Below, piece after piece: positions 1 through 7,738 of a stretch of DNA of 26,711 nucleotides. The DNA comes from JBNAVY01 sp049700195 (lineage in GTDB: Bacteria; Bacillota; Thermoanaerobacteria; Thermoanaerobacterales; Thermoanaerobacteraceae), in contig JBNAVY010000025.1 of the NCBI GenBank assembly GCA_049700195.1, positions 1 to 26,711 on the forward strand, given 5' to 3'. The notes below the pieces were generated by a model. The model worked only from the letters and a program-made list of their open reading frames with translations, was not told the DNA's origin and ran no database searches. The first letter of the stretch is position 1. Each line of letters begins with the position of its first letter. The translations under genes and the position numbers were made by a program.

Positions 1-1817
1 GGCTTACAGGATATGATGTTCACTTTTTAACAGGGACTGATGAACATGGTCAGAAGATCCAACGGATAGCAAAAGAAAAAGGGGTTACACCTAAAGAGTA
101 TGTAGACAAAATAGTTGAGTGGATTAAAGAATTATGGAGTACTATGGATATAAGCAATGACCAGTTCATAAGGACAACAGACAAAGAGCATGAAGAAATA
201 GTTCAGAATATTTTTACAAAGTTATATAATAAAGGTGATATATATAAAAGTGAGTATGAGGGTTGGTACTGTACTCCATGTGAATCATTTTGGACAGAAA
301 AGCAGCTTATAGATGGTAAGTGTCCAGATTGTGGAAGGCCAGTTGAACTTGTGAAAGAAGAAGGGTATTTTTTTAAGCTTTCAAATTATGCAGATAAGCT
401 TCTTAAATATTATGAAGATCATCCGGATTTTATACAACCAGAATCAAGAAAAAATGAAATGATTAGTTTTATCAAATCTGGCCTTGAAGATTTATGTGTG
501 TCAAGAACTTCTTTTGACTGGGGGGTTAAAGTTCCTTTTGATCAAAAACATGTAATTTATGTTTGGATTGATGCTCTTTCCAACTATATAACAGCATTAG
601 GATATTCTACTGAAAATGATTACTTATTTAGAAAATTCTGGCCTGCTGATGTACATCTGGTTGGAAAAGAGATAATGAGATTCCACACTATAATATGGCC
701 AGCTATGCTAATGGCTCTTGATATTCCACTTCCTAAAAAAGTATTTGGACATGGATGGCTTATATTAGAAGGCGGGAAAATGTCTAAGTCTAAGGGAAAT
801 GTTATTGATCCAAAAGAGCTTGTAAATAAATATGGGGTTGACGCCGTAAGGTATTTTTTATTAAGAGAAGTACCTTTTGGTGCTGATGGTGTGTTTTCTA
901 ATGCAGCATTAATAAATAGAATTAATGCTGATCTTGCTAATGATTTAGGAAACTTATTAAGCAGAACTATAACAATGATTGAAAAATATTTTGGTGGAAT
1001 TATTCAAGAGCCAAGTGAAAAGGAAGAAATTGATTATGAATTAATAATTGCTGCGGAAAATCTCCCTTCAATAATTGAAGAGTATATGGATAAGCTGCAA
1101 TTTTCTAATGCTTTGTCTGAAATATGGAAATTTATTGGTAGAGCTAATAAATATATTGACGAGACAACTCCATGGATTTTAGCAAAGGAAAATGGGAAAA
1201 AAGACAGATTAGCAACGGTTATGTATAATTTAGCTGAGTCTTTAAGATTTATAGGTATAGTTATTTCACCATTTATTCCAAATACTCCAGAAAAAATATT
1301 TTCACAAATTGGAATTGATAAAGAATTTACAAATTGGGATAGTTTAAAGTTTGGGCTTTTAAAGGTTGGGACAAAGGTAGAGCGTAAAGAGAATATCTTC
1401 CCTCGTATTGAAACACAAAAAGAAGAAATTCAAAACGAAAACGTAAAAAAAGAAAATAGGGCAAAAGAAAATATAAAGGAGGATAATATAATGGATTATA
1501 TAACGATTGAAGAATTTTCAAAAGTGCAATTGCGTGTTGCTGAAGTTATTGAAGCAGAAAAAGTTGAAGGCTCTGATAAACTCATAAAAATGAAACTTAA
1601 GGTTGGAGAGGAAACACGTCAAATTGTAGGTGGGATAGCCAAACATTATAATACTGAGGAACTTATAGGTAAAAAAATTATTATTGTATATAATTTAGAG
1701 CCAAAAAAATTAAAGGGTATCGAATCTCAAGGTATGTTGCTCGCTGCATCTTCAGGAGAAAAAATGTCATTACTCACTGTTGACAAAGACATAGAAAGTG
1801 GTTTAAGAATTAAATAA
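1..1817 (+). CDS. metG: Methionyl-tRNA synthetase, 5' end missing
   Basis: Cytoplasmic enzyme that charges tRNA-Met. The frame is open from base 3, so the start and the HIGH motif lie before the window. The first visible residues (GYDVHFLTGTDEHG) belong to the class I MetRS catalytic core. A zinc knuckle with two CxxC pairs (CTPC, then CPDC) sits at bases 270-340, and KMSKS (KMSKSKGN) at about 778-801. An anticodon-binding helical domain follows, then a Lys/Glu/Asn-rich linker (about 1380-1490), then a C-terminal EMAPII/Trbp111-type tRNA-binding domain (about 1491-1814) that supports dimerisation in long MetRS forms. A perfect Shine-Dalgarno inside the linker precedes an in-frame ATG at 1491 (separate entry). 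tatD follows after 12 bases, so the two are probably co-transcribed. Family assignment is secure. Confidence 0.97.
   Translation, partial: LTGYDVHFLTGTDEHGQKIQRIAKEKGVTPKEYVDKIVEWIKELWSTMDISNDQFIRTTDKEHEEIVQNIFTKLYNKGDIYKSEYEGWYCTPCESFWTEKQLIDGKCPDCGRPVELVKEEGYFFKLSNYADKLLKYYEDHPDFIQPESRKNEMISFIKSGLEDLCVSRTSFDWGVKVPFDQKHVIYVWIDALSNYITALGYSTENDYLFRKFWPADVHLVGKEIMRFHTIIWPAMLMALDIPLPKKVFGHGWLILEGGKMSKSKGNVIDPKELVNKYGVDAVRYFLLREVPFGADGVFSNAALINRINADLANDLGNLLSRTITMIEKYFGGIIQEPSEKEEIDYELIIAAENLPSIIEEYMDKLQFSNALSEIWKFIGRANKYIDETTPWILAKENGKKDRLATVMYNLAESLRFIGIVISPFIPNTPEKIFSQIGIDKEFTNWDSLKFGLLKVGTKVERKENIFPRIETQKEEIQNENVKKENRAKENIKEDNIMDYITIEEFSKVQLRVAEVIEAEKVEGSDKLIKMKLKVGEETRQIVGGIAKHYNTEELIGKKIIIVYNLEPKKLKGIESQGMLLAASSGEKMSLLTVDKDIESGLRIK
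1475..1493 (+). promoter_or_regulatory. Internal ribosome binding site and in-frame ATG in metG
   Basis: AAAGGAGG at 1475-1482 lies 8 bases before ATG 1491, which is in the metG frame. Initiation here would give a 108-residue protein equal to the C-terminal tRNA-binding domain, the size of free-standing Trbp111/CsaA proteins. The site is seen in the sequence; its use is inferred. Confidence 0.45.
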
Positions 1818-1829
1818 GGAGTGATTAAG

Positions 1830-2594
1830 GTGCTAGTTGATTCCCATGCACATCTTGAAGATGAAAAATATGATTTGGACAGAGAAAAGATTATAGATGA
1901 ATGTAGAAATGAACTCACATTTTTGATAAATGTGGGTTCGAATATTAAAACTTCCCTTGATTCAATTGAATTGGCAAAAAAATATGAATTCATCTATGCT
2001 GCTGTTGGCATACATCCACATGATGCTCAAAATGAATTTGAAAACTTATTAAATATTGAAAAACTTGGTAAGGAAAATAAAGTTGTAGCAATTGGAGAAA
2101 TAGGTCTTGATTATTTTTATGATGAGCCTTTAAAAGAATTTCAAAAACAAGTATTTATTAATCAGATAAATATTGCAAAAAAACTCGATTTACCTGTTAT
2201 AATTCATGATAGAGATGCACATAAGGACGTTTTTGATATATTAAAAAAAGAGTGGACAAATAATTTAAGAGGAGTTTTTCACAGTTATTCTGGTAGTGCT
2301 GAAATGATTCCTCAATGTATGGAACTGAACTTTTATATATCTTTAGGAGGACCTGTTACATTTAAAAATGCAAAAAAAACTGTAGAAGTGGCTAAGAAGG
2401 TACCAATAGATAGATTATTAATTGAAACAGATAGTCCGTATCTTACTCCGGAACCATATAGGGGGAAGAGAAATTCTCCTGTTAATGTTAAGTTTGTTGC
2501 ACAAAAAATTGCTGAATTAAGAAATATGAGGTATGAAGAAGTTTGTAATATTACTGGAGAAAATACAGCGAGATTATTTAGAATCAAATTATAA
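1830..2594 (+). CDS. tatD: TatD-family metal-dependent hydrolase/DNase
   Basis: About 254 residues, the normal length for TatD, a cytoplasmic TIM-barrel metal hydrolase with reported 3'-5' exonuclease or DNase activity. Metal ligands are visible in order: HAH near the N-terminus (DSHAHLED), the glutamate in GEIGLDY, the histidine in IHDRDAH, the histidine in FHSYSG and the aspartate in ETDSPYLTPEP. I chose GTG 1830 because AAGGAG (1816-1821) is 8 bases upstream and the protein then begins MLVDSHAHL as in homologues; the upstream in-frame GTG at 1821 overlaps that site. It follows metG directly, an arrangement common in Firmicutes, and the two are probably one transcript. The physiological substrate is not known from the sequence. 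Confidence 0.95.
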   Translation: MLVDSHAHLEDEKYDLDREKIIDECRNELTFLINVGSNIKTSLDSIELAKKYEFIYAAVGIHPHDAQNEFENLLNIEKLGKENKVVAIGEIGLDYFYDEPLKEFQKQVFINQINIAKKLDLPVIIHDRDAHKDVFDILKKEWTNNLRGVFHSYSGSAEMIPQCMELNFYISLGGPVTFKNAKKTVEVAKKVPIDRLLIETDSPYLTPEPYRGKRNSPVNVKFVAQKIAELRNMRYEEVCNITGENTARLFRIKL

Positions 2595-2694
2595 TTCAGA
2601 AACCTCTTGTTAATTTTGGGTGTATAAAAAAATAAAAATTGCATATAATGATGTTAAGTTGTTTTACCATATATGAGAAATACTTCATAAAAAT

Positions 2695-2723
2695 TTGACA
2701 AATTAATTTTATTGACTTAAAAT
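2695..2723 (+). promoter_or_regulatory. Sigma-A-type promoter for the yabE-like gene
   Basis: TTGACA at 2695-2700, a 17-base spacer, and TAAAAT at 2718-2723, in the 171-base gap after tatD and about 43 bases before the next start. A near-consensus housekeeping promoter. No clear terminator follows tatD, so read-through is also possible. Confidence 0.7.
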
Positions 2724-2765
2724 AACTAAAAGACTCCCCAAATTAATTTTACAGGAGGTTTTGTA

Positions 2766-3794
2766 ATGAAGACAGACAAGTTTAGGAAGCGTTTTGGTGA
2801 GATTATAAATAAACCAATCGCTATACTAATATTGGCTGCGGTTTTAGTTACAATATTGAGTCTTGGAGCATACAGCGTAAAAAAACAGGTAACTATACAA
2901 GATAATGGCAGAAAAATCGTTGTTACAACATTTAAACATACAGTTGGTGATTTATTAAAAGAAAAAAATATTGATGTTCGACGTGAAGATGTTGTTTCGC
3001 CCTCTTTAGATACCACTTTATCTAATGGAATGAAGGTTAATATTAAAAGAGCTTTTCCAATAACTGTTTTTGCAGATGGAAAATCCAGAGTAGTTTATAC
3101 TGCAGCATCTAATATAAAGGCTGCATTGTTAGAAAATGGGATTAAATTAGGACCTGAGGATAAAGTTAATATGGATTTAAATAGCGAAGTTTTTAAGGAT
3201 ATGTATATTAGTGTTACAAGGGTCAGAGAAGAAATTGTTAAACAGAATGTAGATATACCTTTTACAACAGAAACTAAACAAAGCGATTCTTTAGAAAGAG
3301 GGCAAATAAAAGTTTTACGTGATGGGGAAATGGGTAAAAAGGAAGTTGTTTTTAAAGTTACATATGAAAATGGTAAAGAAATAGCTAAAAATGTTATAGA
3401 AGAAAATATAATCAAAAATCCGGTTAATAAGGTAGTACAGGTTGGTACATTGGGAATTCTCACGACTTCAAGGGGAGAAACATTAAGATATCGTGAGGTA
3501 AAGACAATGGTTGCAACTGCATATGACAACAGTGCTGATAGTACTGGAAAAAGCCCATCAAACCCTGATTATGGGATTACAGCTACAGGAATAAGAACAG
3601 CGCGAGGTGTTATTGCTGTTGACCCTAGAGTTATACCCTTAGGTACAAGGCTGTATGTTGAAGGATATGGTCCAGGTATTGCCGCAGATACCGGTGGAGC
3701 TATAAAGGGAAATATTATAGATGTATTTTTTCCTACATCTCAAGAAGTAAATAATTGGGGTAGGAGATATGTCAAGGTTTATATTTTAAAATAG
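2766..3794 (+). CDS. yabE: YabE-like cell-wall protein (DUF348 x2, G5, 3D domains)
   Basis: 342 residues. A single N-terminal transmembrane or uncleaved signal segment (about residues 17-39, after KPIAIL) points to an exported, membrane-anchored protein. Two DUF348 ubiquitin-like repeats follow (about 43-97 and 98-155), then a G5 domain (about 155-235), then a C-terminal 3D domain (about 245-342) with its conserved aspartates in AVDPRVIPLG, ADTGGAIKG and IIDVFF. 3D domains are related to MltA/RlpA-type lytic transglycosylases, and G5 domains are found in cell-wall-binding proteins, so peptidoglycan remodelling is likely. AGGAGG precedes ATG 2766. It has its own promoter and an immediate terminator, and its place between tatD and rsmA matches Bacillus yabE. 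Only two DUF348 repeats were recognised. Confidence 0.9.
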   Translation: MKTDKFRKRFGEIINKPIAILILAAVLVTILSLGAYSVKKQVTIQDNGRKIVVTTFKHTVGDLLKEKNIDVRREDVVSPSLDTTLSNGMKVNIKRAFPITVFADGKSRVVYTAASNIKAALLENGIKLGPEDKVNMDLNSEVFKDMYISVTRVREEIVKQNVDIPFTTETKQSDSLERGQIKVLRDGEMGKKEVVFKVTYENGKEIAKNVIEENIIKNPVNKVVQVGTLGILTTSRGETLRYREVKTMVATAYDNSADSTGKSPSNPDYGITATGIRTARGVIAVDPRVIPLGTRLYVEGYGPGIAADTGGAIKGNIIDVFFPTSQEVNNWGRRYVKVYILK

Positions 3795-3818
3795 ACAGGG
3801 AAACCTGTCTTGTTTTTT
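3793..3818 (+). terminator. Rho-independent terminator after the yabE-like gene
   Basis: Seven-base perfect stem AGACAGG/CCTGTCT around a GAAA loop (3793-3810), followed by TGTTTTTT. The yabE stop lies in the stem, and the T-tract touches the rsmA Shine-Dalgarno (GAGG at 3819). Confidence 0.85.
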
Positions 3819-3828
3819 GAGGTGGAAT

Positions 3829-4650
3829 ATGATAATAAAAGGTGTAAATACTAAAAAGAGGTTAGGACAAAATTTCATATTAGATAAGAATATTCTATCT
3901 AAAATTGCTGATGCAGCTCAGATAAATGACAAAGATAACATAGTAGAAATAGGTGCAGGTCTTGGAACGCTAACGATTGAGTTGGCAAAACGTGCAAAAA
4001 GAATTGTAACTTATGAAGTAGATGAAGATATATTACCAAATCTAAAAAACAATCTTTTGTCTTTCAAAAATGTTTTTATATTAAATGAAGATATAATGAA
4101 AGCTGATTTAAATAAAGTAGCTTTAAATTATTTTAATAATGAAAACTTTAAAGTTGTAGCAAATTTACCATACTATATTACTTCTCCGGTTATTATGCAT
4201 TTGTTTGAATGTAAATATATAAAAGAAATTACTCTTTTAATTCAAAAAGAAGTTGCTGATAGAATTTGCGGCAAACCAGGTACAAAGGATTATGGAGTTC
4301 TTACAATTGCAGTTAATTATCGTGCAGTACCTCAGATAATTTTTAATCTCCCACCAACAGTTTTTATACCACAGCCCAAAGTAGAATCCTCATTAGTTAA
4401 ATTTGAAATGCTTGAGAAGCCATCTGTAATTGTAAAAGATGAGAGATTATTTTTTAGAATTGTAAAAGCTGCTTTTGGGCAAAGGAGAAAAGTACTTTCT
4501 AATGCATTAAAAACATTGGGGATAAATAAGGATATAATTGATAAAGCAATAGCCAAATGTGAAATTAAGCCTGGGACAAGAGGAGAATCACTTAGTATAG
4601 AACAGTTTGCACTTCTCACAGATAACATATATAATTTAATTAATATGTAA
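3829..4650 (+). CDS. rsmA: 16S rRNA (A1518/A1519) dimethyltransferase
   Basis: About 273 residues. It dimethylates two adjacent adenines in the 3'-terminal hairpin of 16S rRNA, using S-adenosylmethionine, late in 30S assembly. Visible motifs are the N-terminal LGQNFILD, the SAM-binding EIGAGLGTLT, an acidic residue in TYEVDEDI that ends motif II, and the catalytic NLPYYITSPV motif. The C-terminal small domain carries FGQRRKVLSNAL. I chose ATG 3829, with GAGG 6 bases upstream; the frame is open back to TTG 3817, but that codon lies in the terminator T-tract. Because a terminator directly precedes it, expression needs read-through or a promoter inside the yabE-like gene. The Bacillus locus has rnmV just before this gene; it is absent here. 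Confidence 0.96.
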   Translation: MIIKGVNTKKRLGQNFILDKNILSKIADAAQINDKDNIVEIGAGLGTLTIELAKRAKRIVTYEVDEDILPNLKNNLLSFKNVFILNEDIMKADLNKVALNYFNNENFKVVANLPYYITSPVIMHLFECKYIKEITLLIQKEVADRICGKPGTKDYGVLTIAVNYRAVPQIIFNLPPTVFIPQPKVESSLVKFEMLEKPSVIVKDERLFFRIVKAAFGQRRKVLSNALKTLGINKDIIDKAIAKCEIKPGTRGESLSIEQFALLTDNIYNLINM

Positions 4651-4676
4651 TATTGGTACCTTTTTATTCATAATAT
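4648..4676 (+). promoter_or_regulatory. Possible sigma-E-type sporulation promoter
   Basis: TAATATT at 4648-4654, a 14-base spacer, and CATAATAT at 4669-4676 resemble the sigma-E pattern (kmATATT, 13-15 bases, CATAcAnT). It lies 40 bases before the next gene. The match is good but the surroundings are AT-rich, so chance is a real alternative. Confidence 0.3.
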
Positions 4677-4716
4677 ATATTGCAAAATGTATATTTTGAA
4701 TAAGGGGGATAAATAA

Positions 4717-5802
4717 ATGCCGTTAAACAGAGATATATATAAAAGATTTTATATTATGTTTGAACCAGATGAAAAAGGTTGCTCTTTGTATAAAGATAAA
4801 GATATAACAGGATATCTTAAAATTGAAACAAGGGGTAACAGAGGAAGAATAACTGCTGCACTTCAAAACCTTAATCCGGAGTATTCATATAATGTAAAAC
4901 TATTGGCAAAGGATCAAAAAATATCTGTTGTCGATTTTGGTGCTATTAAAGTTGATGATAAAGGTAGAGGTGGAGGAGAATGGACTTTTGATTTAAATGA
5001 TGTAAAAAAAACAGGTAGAAAATTTGAGGAGTTTTTAGTTGCTTTTATTGAAGCAGATGACGGACGAAATAAAATAATTCCACTAGCAAATATTTTAGAT
5101 AAAAAGAGATTTAATTGGAAAAATGTATATAAAAAATATATAAACGATAATGTTCAAACTGAAAAAGATTCAGAGGAAAGTGATAATTATGTTGATGATG
5201 ACAAAAATAAATTTAATATCTCCTATACCGATAAAGAAAAAGAAGCTCAATTACAAGATAATTTCACCTCTGACAATAAAAAAGATCAAGACGGTTCCTT
5301 TAATCATTCAGAAACTCCAAGTGAAAATTTTATATCTAATGAAGAAGAAAAAATTGAAAATGAGATTAATAAAAATGAAAACAAGGCAATTTATGACATT
5401 GAAATTAATTATCAAGAAGAAGGAGGATATATAAAATATTTAAAAGAATATGTAAGCAATATTATAAATTATTTAGAAGAAGTACATCCTTTTGAAGATA
5501 ATATAGAAGGTTATAGATGGTGGAAGATTGATACGGGCTATACCAGTAGAAGTCTTGATCATTATTTAATAGGATTTTTCAACGATAGTGAAGGTCAGTT
5601 AAAATATATAGCATATGGGATACCTGGTTTTTTTACTTTAGCTGATCAGCCTTTTGGTGGAATGACTGGTTTTGTTTTATGGAAACCTTCAAAAAGAACC
5701 TACAGGCAAGCTAATAACTATGGCTATTGGATTTTGCACATCGATGCTATTACTGGACAGATTGCTATTCCTATAGAACCTACACCTCCGCCAATAATAT
5801 AA
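4717..5802 (+). CDS. Clostridial protein of unknown function, two domains with acidic linker
   Basis: 361 residues with no signal peptide or membrane segment. I do not recognise a named function. The N-terminal part (about 1-140) looks like a beta-rich domain with a run of short strands (GYLKIETRGNRGRI, GGGEWTFDLNDV). Residues about 150-230 are a low-complexity Asp/Glu/Lys/Asn linker. The C-terminal part (about 235-361) is compact and aromatic-rich, with YRWWKIDTGY, GIPGFFTLADQPFGGMTGFV and GYWILHIDAITGQI, and ends in a proline tail. An AGGGGGAT ribosome site precedes ATG 4717. A possible sigma-E promoter upstream and the position after rsmA, where Bacillus has the sporulation gene yabG, hint at a sporulation role; that is inference only. 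A terminator follows immediately. Confidence 0.85.
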   Translation: MPLNRDIYKRFYIMFEPDEKGCSLYKDKDITGYLKIETRGNRGRITAALQNLNPEYSYNVKLLAKDQKISVVDFGAIKVDDKGRGGGEWTFDLNDVKKTGRKFEEFLVAFIEADDGRNKIIPLANILDKKRFNWKNVYKKYINDNVQTEKDSEESDNYVDDDKNKFNISYTDKEKEAQLQDNFTSDNKKDQDGSFNHSETPSENFISNEEEKIENEINKNENKAIYDIEINYQEEGGYIKYLKEYVSNIINYLEEVHPFEDNIEGYRWWKIDTGYTSRSLDHYLIGFFNDSEGQLKYIAYGIPGFFTLADQPFGGMTGFVLWKPSKRTYRQANNYGYWILHIDAITGQIAIPIEPTPPPII

Positions 5803-5827
5803 AAAGCGTATTAATTACGCTTTTTAT
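5801..5827. terminator. Bidirectional terminator between convergent genes
   Basis: AAAAAGCGT (5801-5809) and ACGCTTTTT (5817-5825) form a nine-pair stem around ATTAATT, with A-rich and T-rich flanks that work in both directions. The stop codons of both converging genes lie at its edges. Confidence 0.85.
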
Positions 5828-6060
5828 ATTAAAAATTCTTCCAGGTCTTTTTTTATTTTGTTTAAGCTTTCTTCATCATTTGTGTGAGGTACTAAAACAA
5901 GCTCATTTTCTAAGTTTAAACTAAAAAGTCCCATTATTGACTTAGCATCAATAACATACCTTCCAGATGTTACGTCTATTTCAAAAGGATATTTAGCCAT
6001 TTTTTCGACAAAGTTTTTTACACTTTCAATTGATGTTAATTTAATTTTAAATTCTTTCAT
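5824..6060 (-). CDS. HPr-like protein lacking the phosphocarrier histidine
   Basis: 78 residues, slightly shorter than HPr (about 85-88). The middle matches HPr well: VIDAKSIMGLFSL corresponds to the KSIMGVMSL segment of Bacillus HPr, with Ser41 in the place of the HPr-kinase site Ser46, followed by a C-terminal helix ending LEEFL. The active-site segment (GLHARPA with His15) is replaced by TSIESVKNFV, so it cannot act as a normal PTS phosphocarrier. It may be a regulatory relative comparable in principle to Crh, which also lacks His15, or a structural paralogue. AAGGAGG precedes the ATG. It is monocistronic, with a candidate promoter at 6147-6175 and a shared terminator downstream. Confidence 0.85.
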   Translation of the reverse strand: MKEFKIKLTSIESVKNFVEKMAKYPFEIDVTSGRYVIDAKSIMGLFSLNLENELVLVPHTNDEESLNKIKKDLEEFLI

Positions 6061-6146
6061 TAAAATTCCTCCTTGTATAATTTAGTTAAAATTTTTCATA
6101 TGAGCATATTTTATAAAAATAATAACTCATTATGTAATTCAGTTTA

Positions 6147-6175
6147 ATAATATAGTAATAGGCAATAATAATCAA
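6147..6175 (-). promoter_or_regulatory. Candidate sigma-A promoter for the HPr-like gene
   Basis: Read on the minus strand: TTGATT (6175-6170), a 17-base spacer, and TATTAT (6152-6147). This implies a leader of about 80 bases. AT-rich context, so moderate support. Confidence 0.4.
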
Positions 6176-6224
6176 TTGGCTTTTTAAACAAAAATCAAAC
6201 TAATATTTTAGTAAGAGTTAAAAA

Positions 6225-6468
6225 ATAAATCTCTTTATGAGATTTCAGACTGTTGACAAACTTTTGTAAATGAGATATTTTGCGAGCAGTGCGACTTGTT
6301 ACAAAGCGGCAACAAAACTTAGCAAGACTGAGGGTGGAGGCAGGGCCGTAGCCCAAAGGCAAAGCTTTAGTTTTGTCGATTTGGAACATCGGAGCGACAA
6401 TGCAAAATATCTCATTTTAATATTTCTTTAACTTTGTCAGCAAACTGATAAATCTCTTTATGAGATTT
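6225..6468. repeat. MITE-like structured element with long terminal inverted repeats
   Basis: A 244-base block in a non-coding gap, with a core clearly richer in G and C than its surroundings. Its ends carry a perfect 21-base direct repeat (6225-6245 and 6448-6468) that is itself palindromic (AAATCTC, five bases, GAGATTT). Inside lies a perfect 16-base inverted repeat, AAATGAGATATTTTGC at 6268-6283 and its complement at 6402-6417, with a partly conserved inverted segment between (CAG...TTGACAAA). The arms therefore span about 60 bases. The core holds further short pairs: ACAAAACT/AGTTTTGT, GGGC-CGTA-GCCC and GTCGAT/ATCG...CGAC. No transposase is present. It could be a non-autonomous mobile element, a dispersed extragenic repeat or a structured RNA. 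Confidence 0.65.
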
Positions 6469-6481
6469 GATCAAGATTTTT

Positions 6482-7705
6482 TTATCGAAAAATTACATTA
6501 GGGTTTATTTCAGATATTTCACCATCATATATAAAACTTTTAATAATGTAGGGATTTGTAAATGCTTGAATTACAATATCATTTTCAGCAGGATCTTTAT
6601 AGACTATATTGACATTTAGTATAGTTTTATTGTTACTTTTTACTATTTGTGCATTTGTTATGTCTACTTTATAGCCGCCTGTTCTCATTAAACCTCTTGT
6701 AGCAATTATATAATAAATTCCATTTTCTTTTAAGAGTTTGACTGTTTGTTCATTTTTTATGCTGTGTAATAAAGAATTTACTTGCTCTGGAGGATTTTCA
6801 ACATTATTAAGATTAATAGTAATCACATCCTTTTCTGATATATTAAAAACTTCTATAAAAATTATATTTTTATTTTGATCCAGAATTAATCTTACTTTAT
6901 AACCTTCTTTTAAATTATCTAAACCCACATAGTTATTGTTTTGGAATACAGGTATATTTTTTAATGCTTTAAAAGTTTTTATAGTATCATTTATTTTTAC
7001 GCTAACAATATCATTATTTATGCTATAAACATAACCTTGAACATCAAGACCATTTATATCATATTGTATTATGTTATCAAGTCTTTCAATGAAGGCTGCC
7101 ATTTCTATTCTTTTAACAGGTTCATTTGGGAATAACTTGCCATCATATCCCTTAATAAGGTTTTTAGTTACTGCAACATACATATAACCTCTCATATCTT
7201 TTGGTATGCTATTCCAGTCTTTATAATCTAATGTTTTGTTCATGCTTTCTTTAGATAAGTTTTCATAACCTAAAGATCTGACAAGGTATTTTGCAATAAC
7301 ATATCTTTTGGCATTTTCATTTGGGTTAAAATTTTTAAGATCTTCTTTTGTCAAAAGACCTTTTTGATATGCAAGACTTATAAAACCTATACCCCAAGAA
7401 GGCTTAACTCCTGCATATTCTTTTGGAAGTGAGTTTATCATATTACCTTCTTTTTCATAACCCATAGTTCTTAAAATCATAACTAATGATTCAATTTGTG
7501 TAACTGGTTTTAATGGATTAAATTTTTTATTTCCGACACCTTTTATAAACCCTTTTGAATACATTTTTTCGATAGATTTAATTCCCCAAGTTAAATCTTT
7601 AATATCGTCAAAAGAATATTTAGGTGATGTTTTTGCAAGACCAGTTGTAAAAATTAAAGATGCAGTTAATATGATTAAAATACTCATCCTTAAAAATTTT
7701 AACAT
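6482..7705 (-). CDS. Secreted S-layer-homology protein with PrcB-like C-terminal domain
   Basis: 407 residues. The first 24 form a signal peptide (LILTASLIF-type core, likely cut after GLA). Three SLH repeats follow (about 31-75, 95-150 and 158-215; for example GVGNKKFNPLKPVTQIE and GYDGKLFPNEPVKRIEM), which in other proteins bind secondary cell-wall polymer. A beta-rich middle (about 222-310) is unassigned. The C-terminal region (about 320-385, with YYIIATRGLMRTGGY) resembles the PrcB C-terminal domain known from a protease-associated lipoprotein. AAGGAGG lies 11 bases before ATG 7705. It sits 33 bases after rsgI on the same strand, with a possible sigma-I promoter of its own, suggesting that it is a SigI target. 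The exact role at the cell surface is unknown. Confidence 0.88.
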   Translation of the reverse strand: MLKFLRMSILIILTASLIFTTGLAKTSPKYSFDDIKDLTWGIKSIEKMYSKGFIKGVGNKKFNPLKPVTQIESLVMILRTMGYEKEGNMINSLPKEYAGVKPSWGIGFISLAYQKGLLTKEDLKNFNPNENAKRYVIAKYLVRSLGYENLSKESMNKTLDYKDWNSIPKDMRGYMYVAVTKNLIKGYDGKLFPNEPVKRIEMAAFIERLDNIIQYDINGLDVQGYVYSINNDIVSVKINDTIKTFKALKNIPVFQNNNYVGLDNLKEGYKVRLILDQNKNIIFIEVFNISEKDVITINLNNVENPPEQVNSLLHSIKNEQTVKLLKENGIYYIIATRGLMRTGGYKVDITNAQIVKSNNKTILNVNIVYKDPAENDIVIQAFTNPYIIKSFIYDGEISEINPNVIFR

Positions 7706-7738
7706 TTAAAATTCAACCTCCTTCTTATTAATAATATA

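Noticed and set aside
4660..4705. AT-rich inverted repeat before the gene at 4717 as a terminator for rsmA
   Set aside because: ATTCATAATATA pairs imperfectly with TATATTTTGAAT, contains almost no G/C and lacks a T-tract.
5150..5434. 94-codon open frame on the plus strand overlapping the unknown gene at 4717-5802
   Set aside because: It is a shifted reading of the A-rich linker, giving almost only Lys and Ile, with no ribosome site.
6195..6389. 64-codon open frame on the minus strand inside the inverted-repeat element
   Set aside because: It has no ribosome site, runs through the palindromic arms and resembles no protein domain. The repeat structure explains the sequence better.
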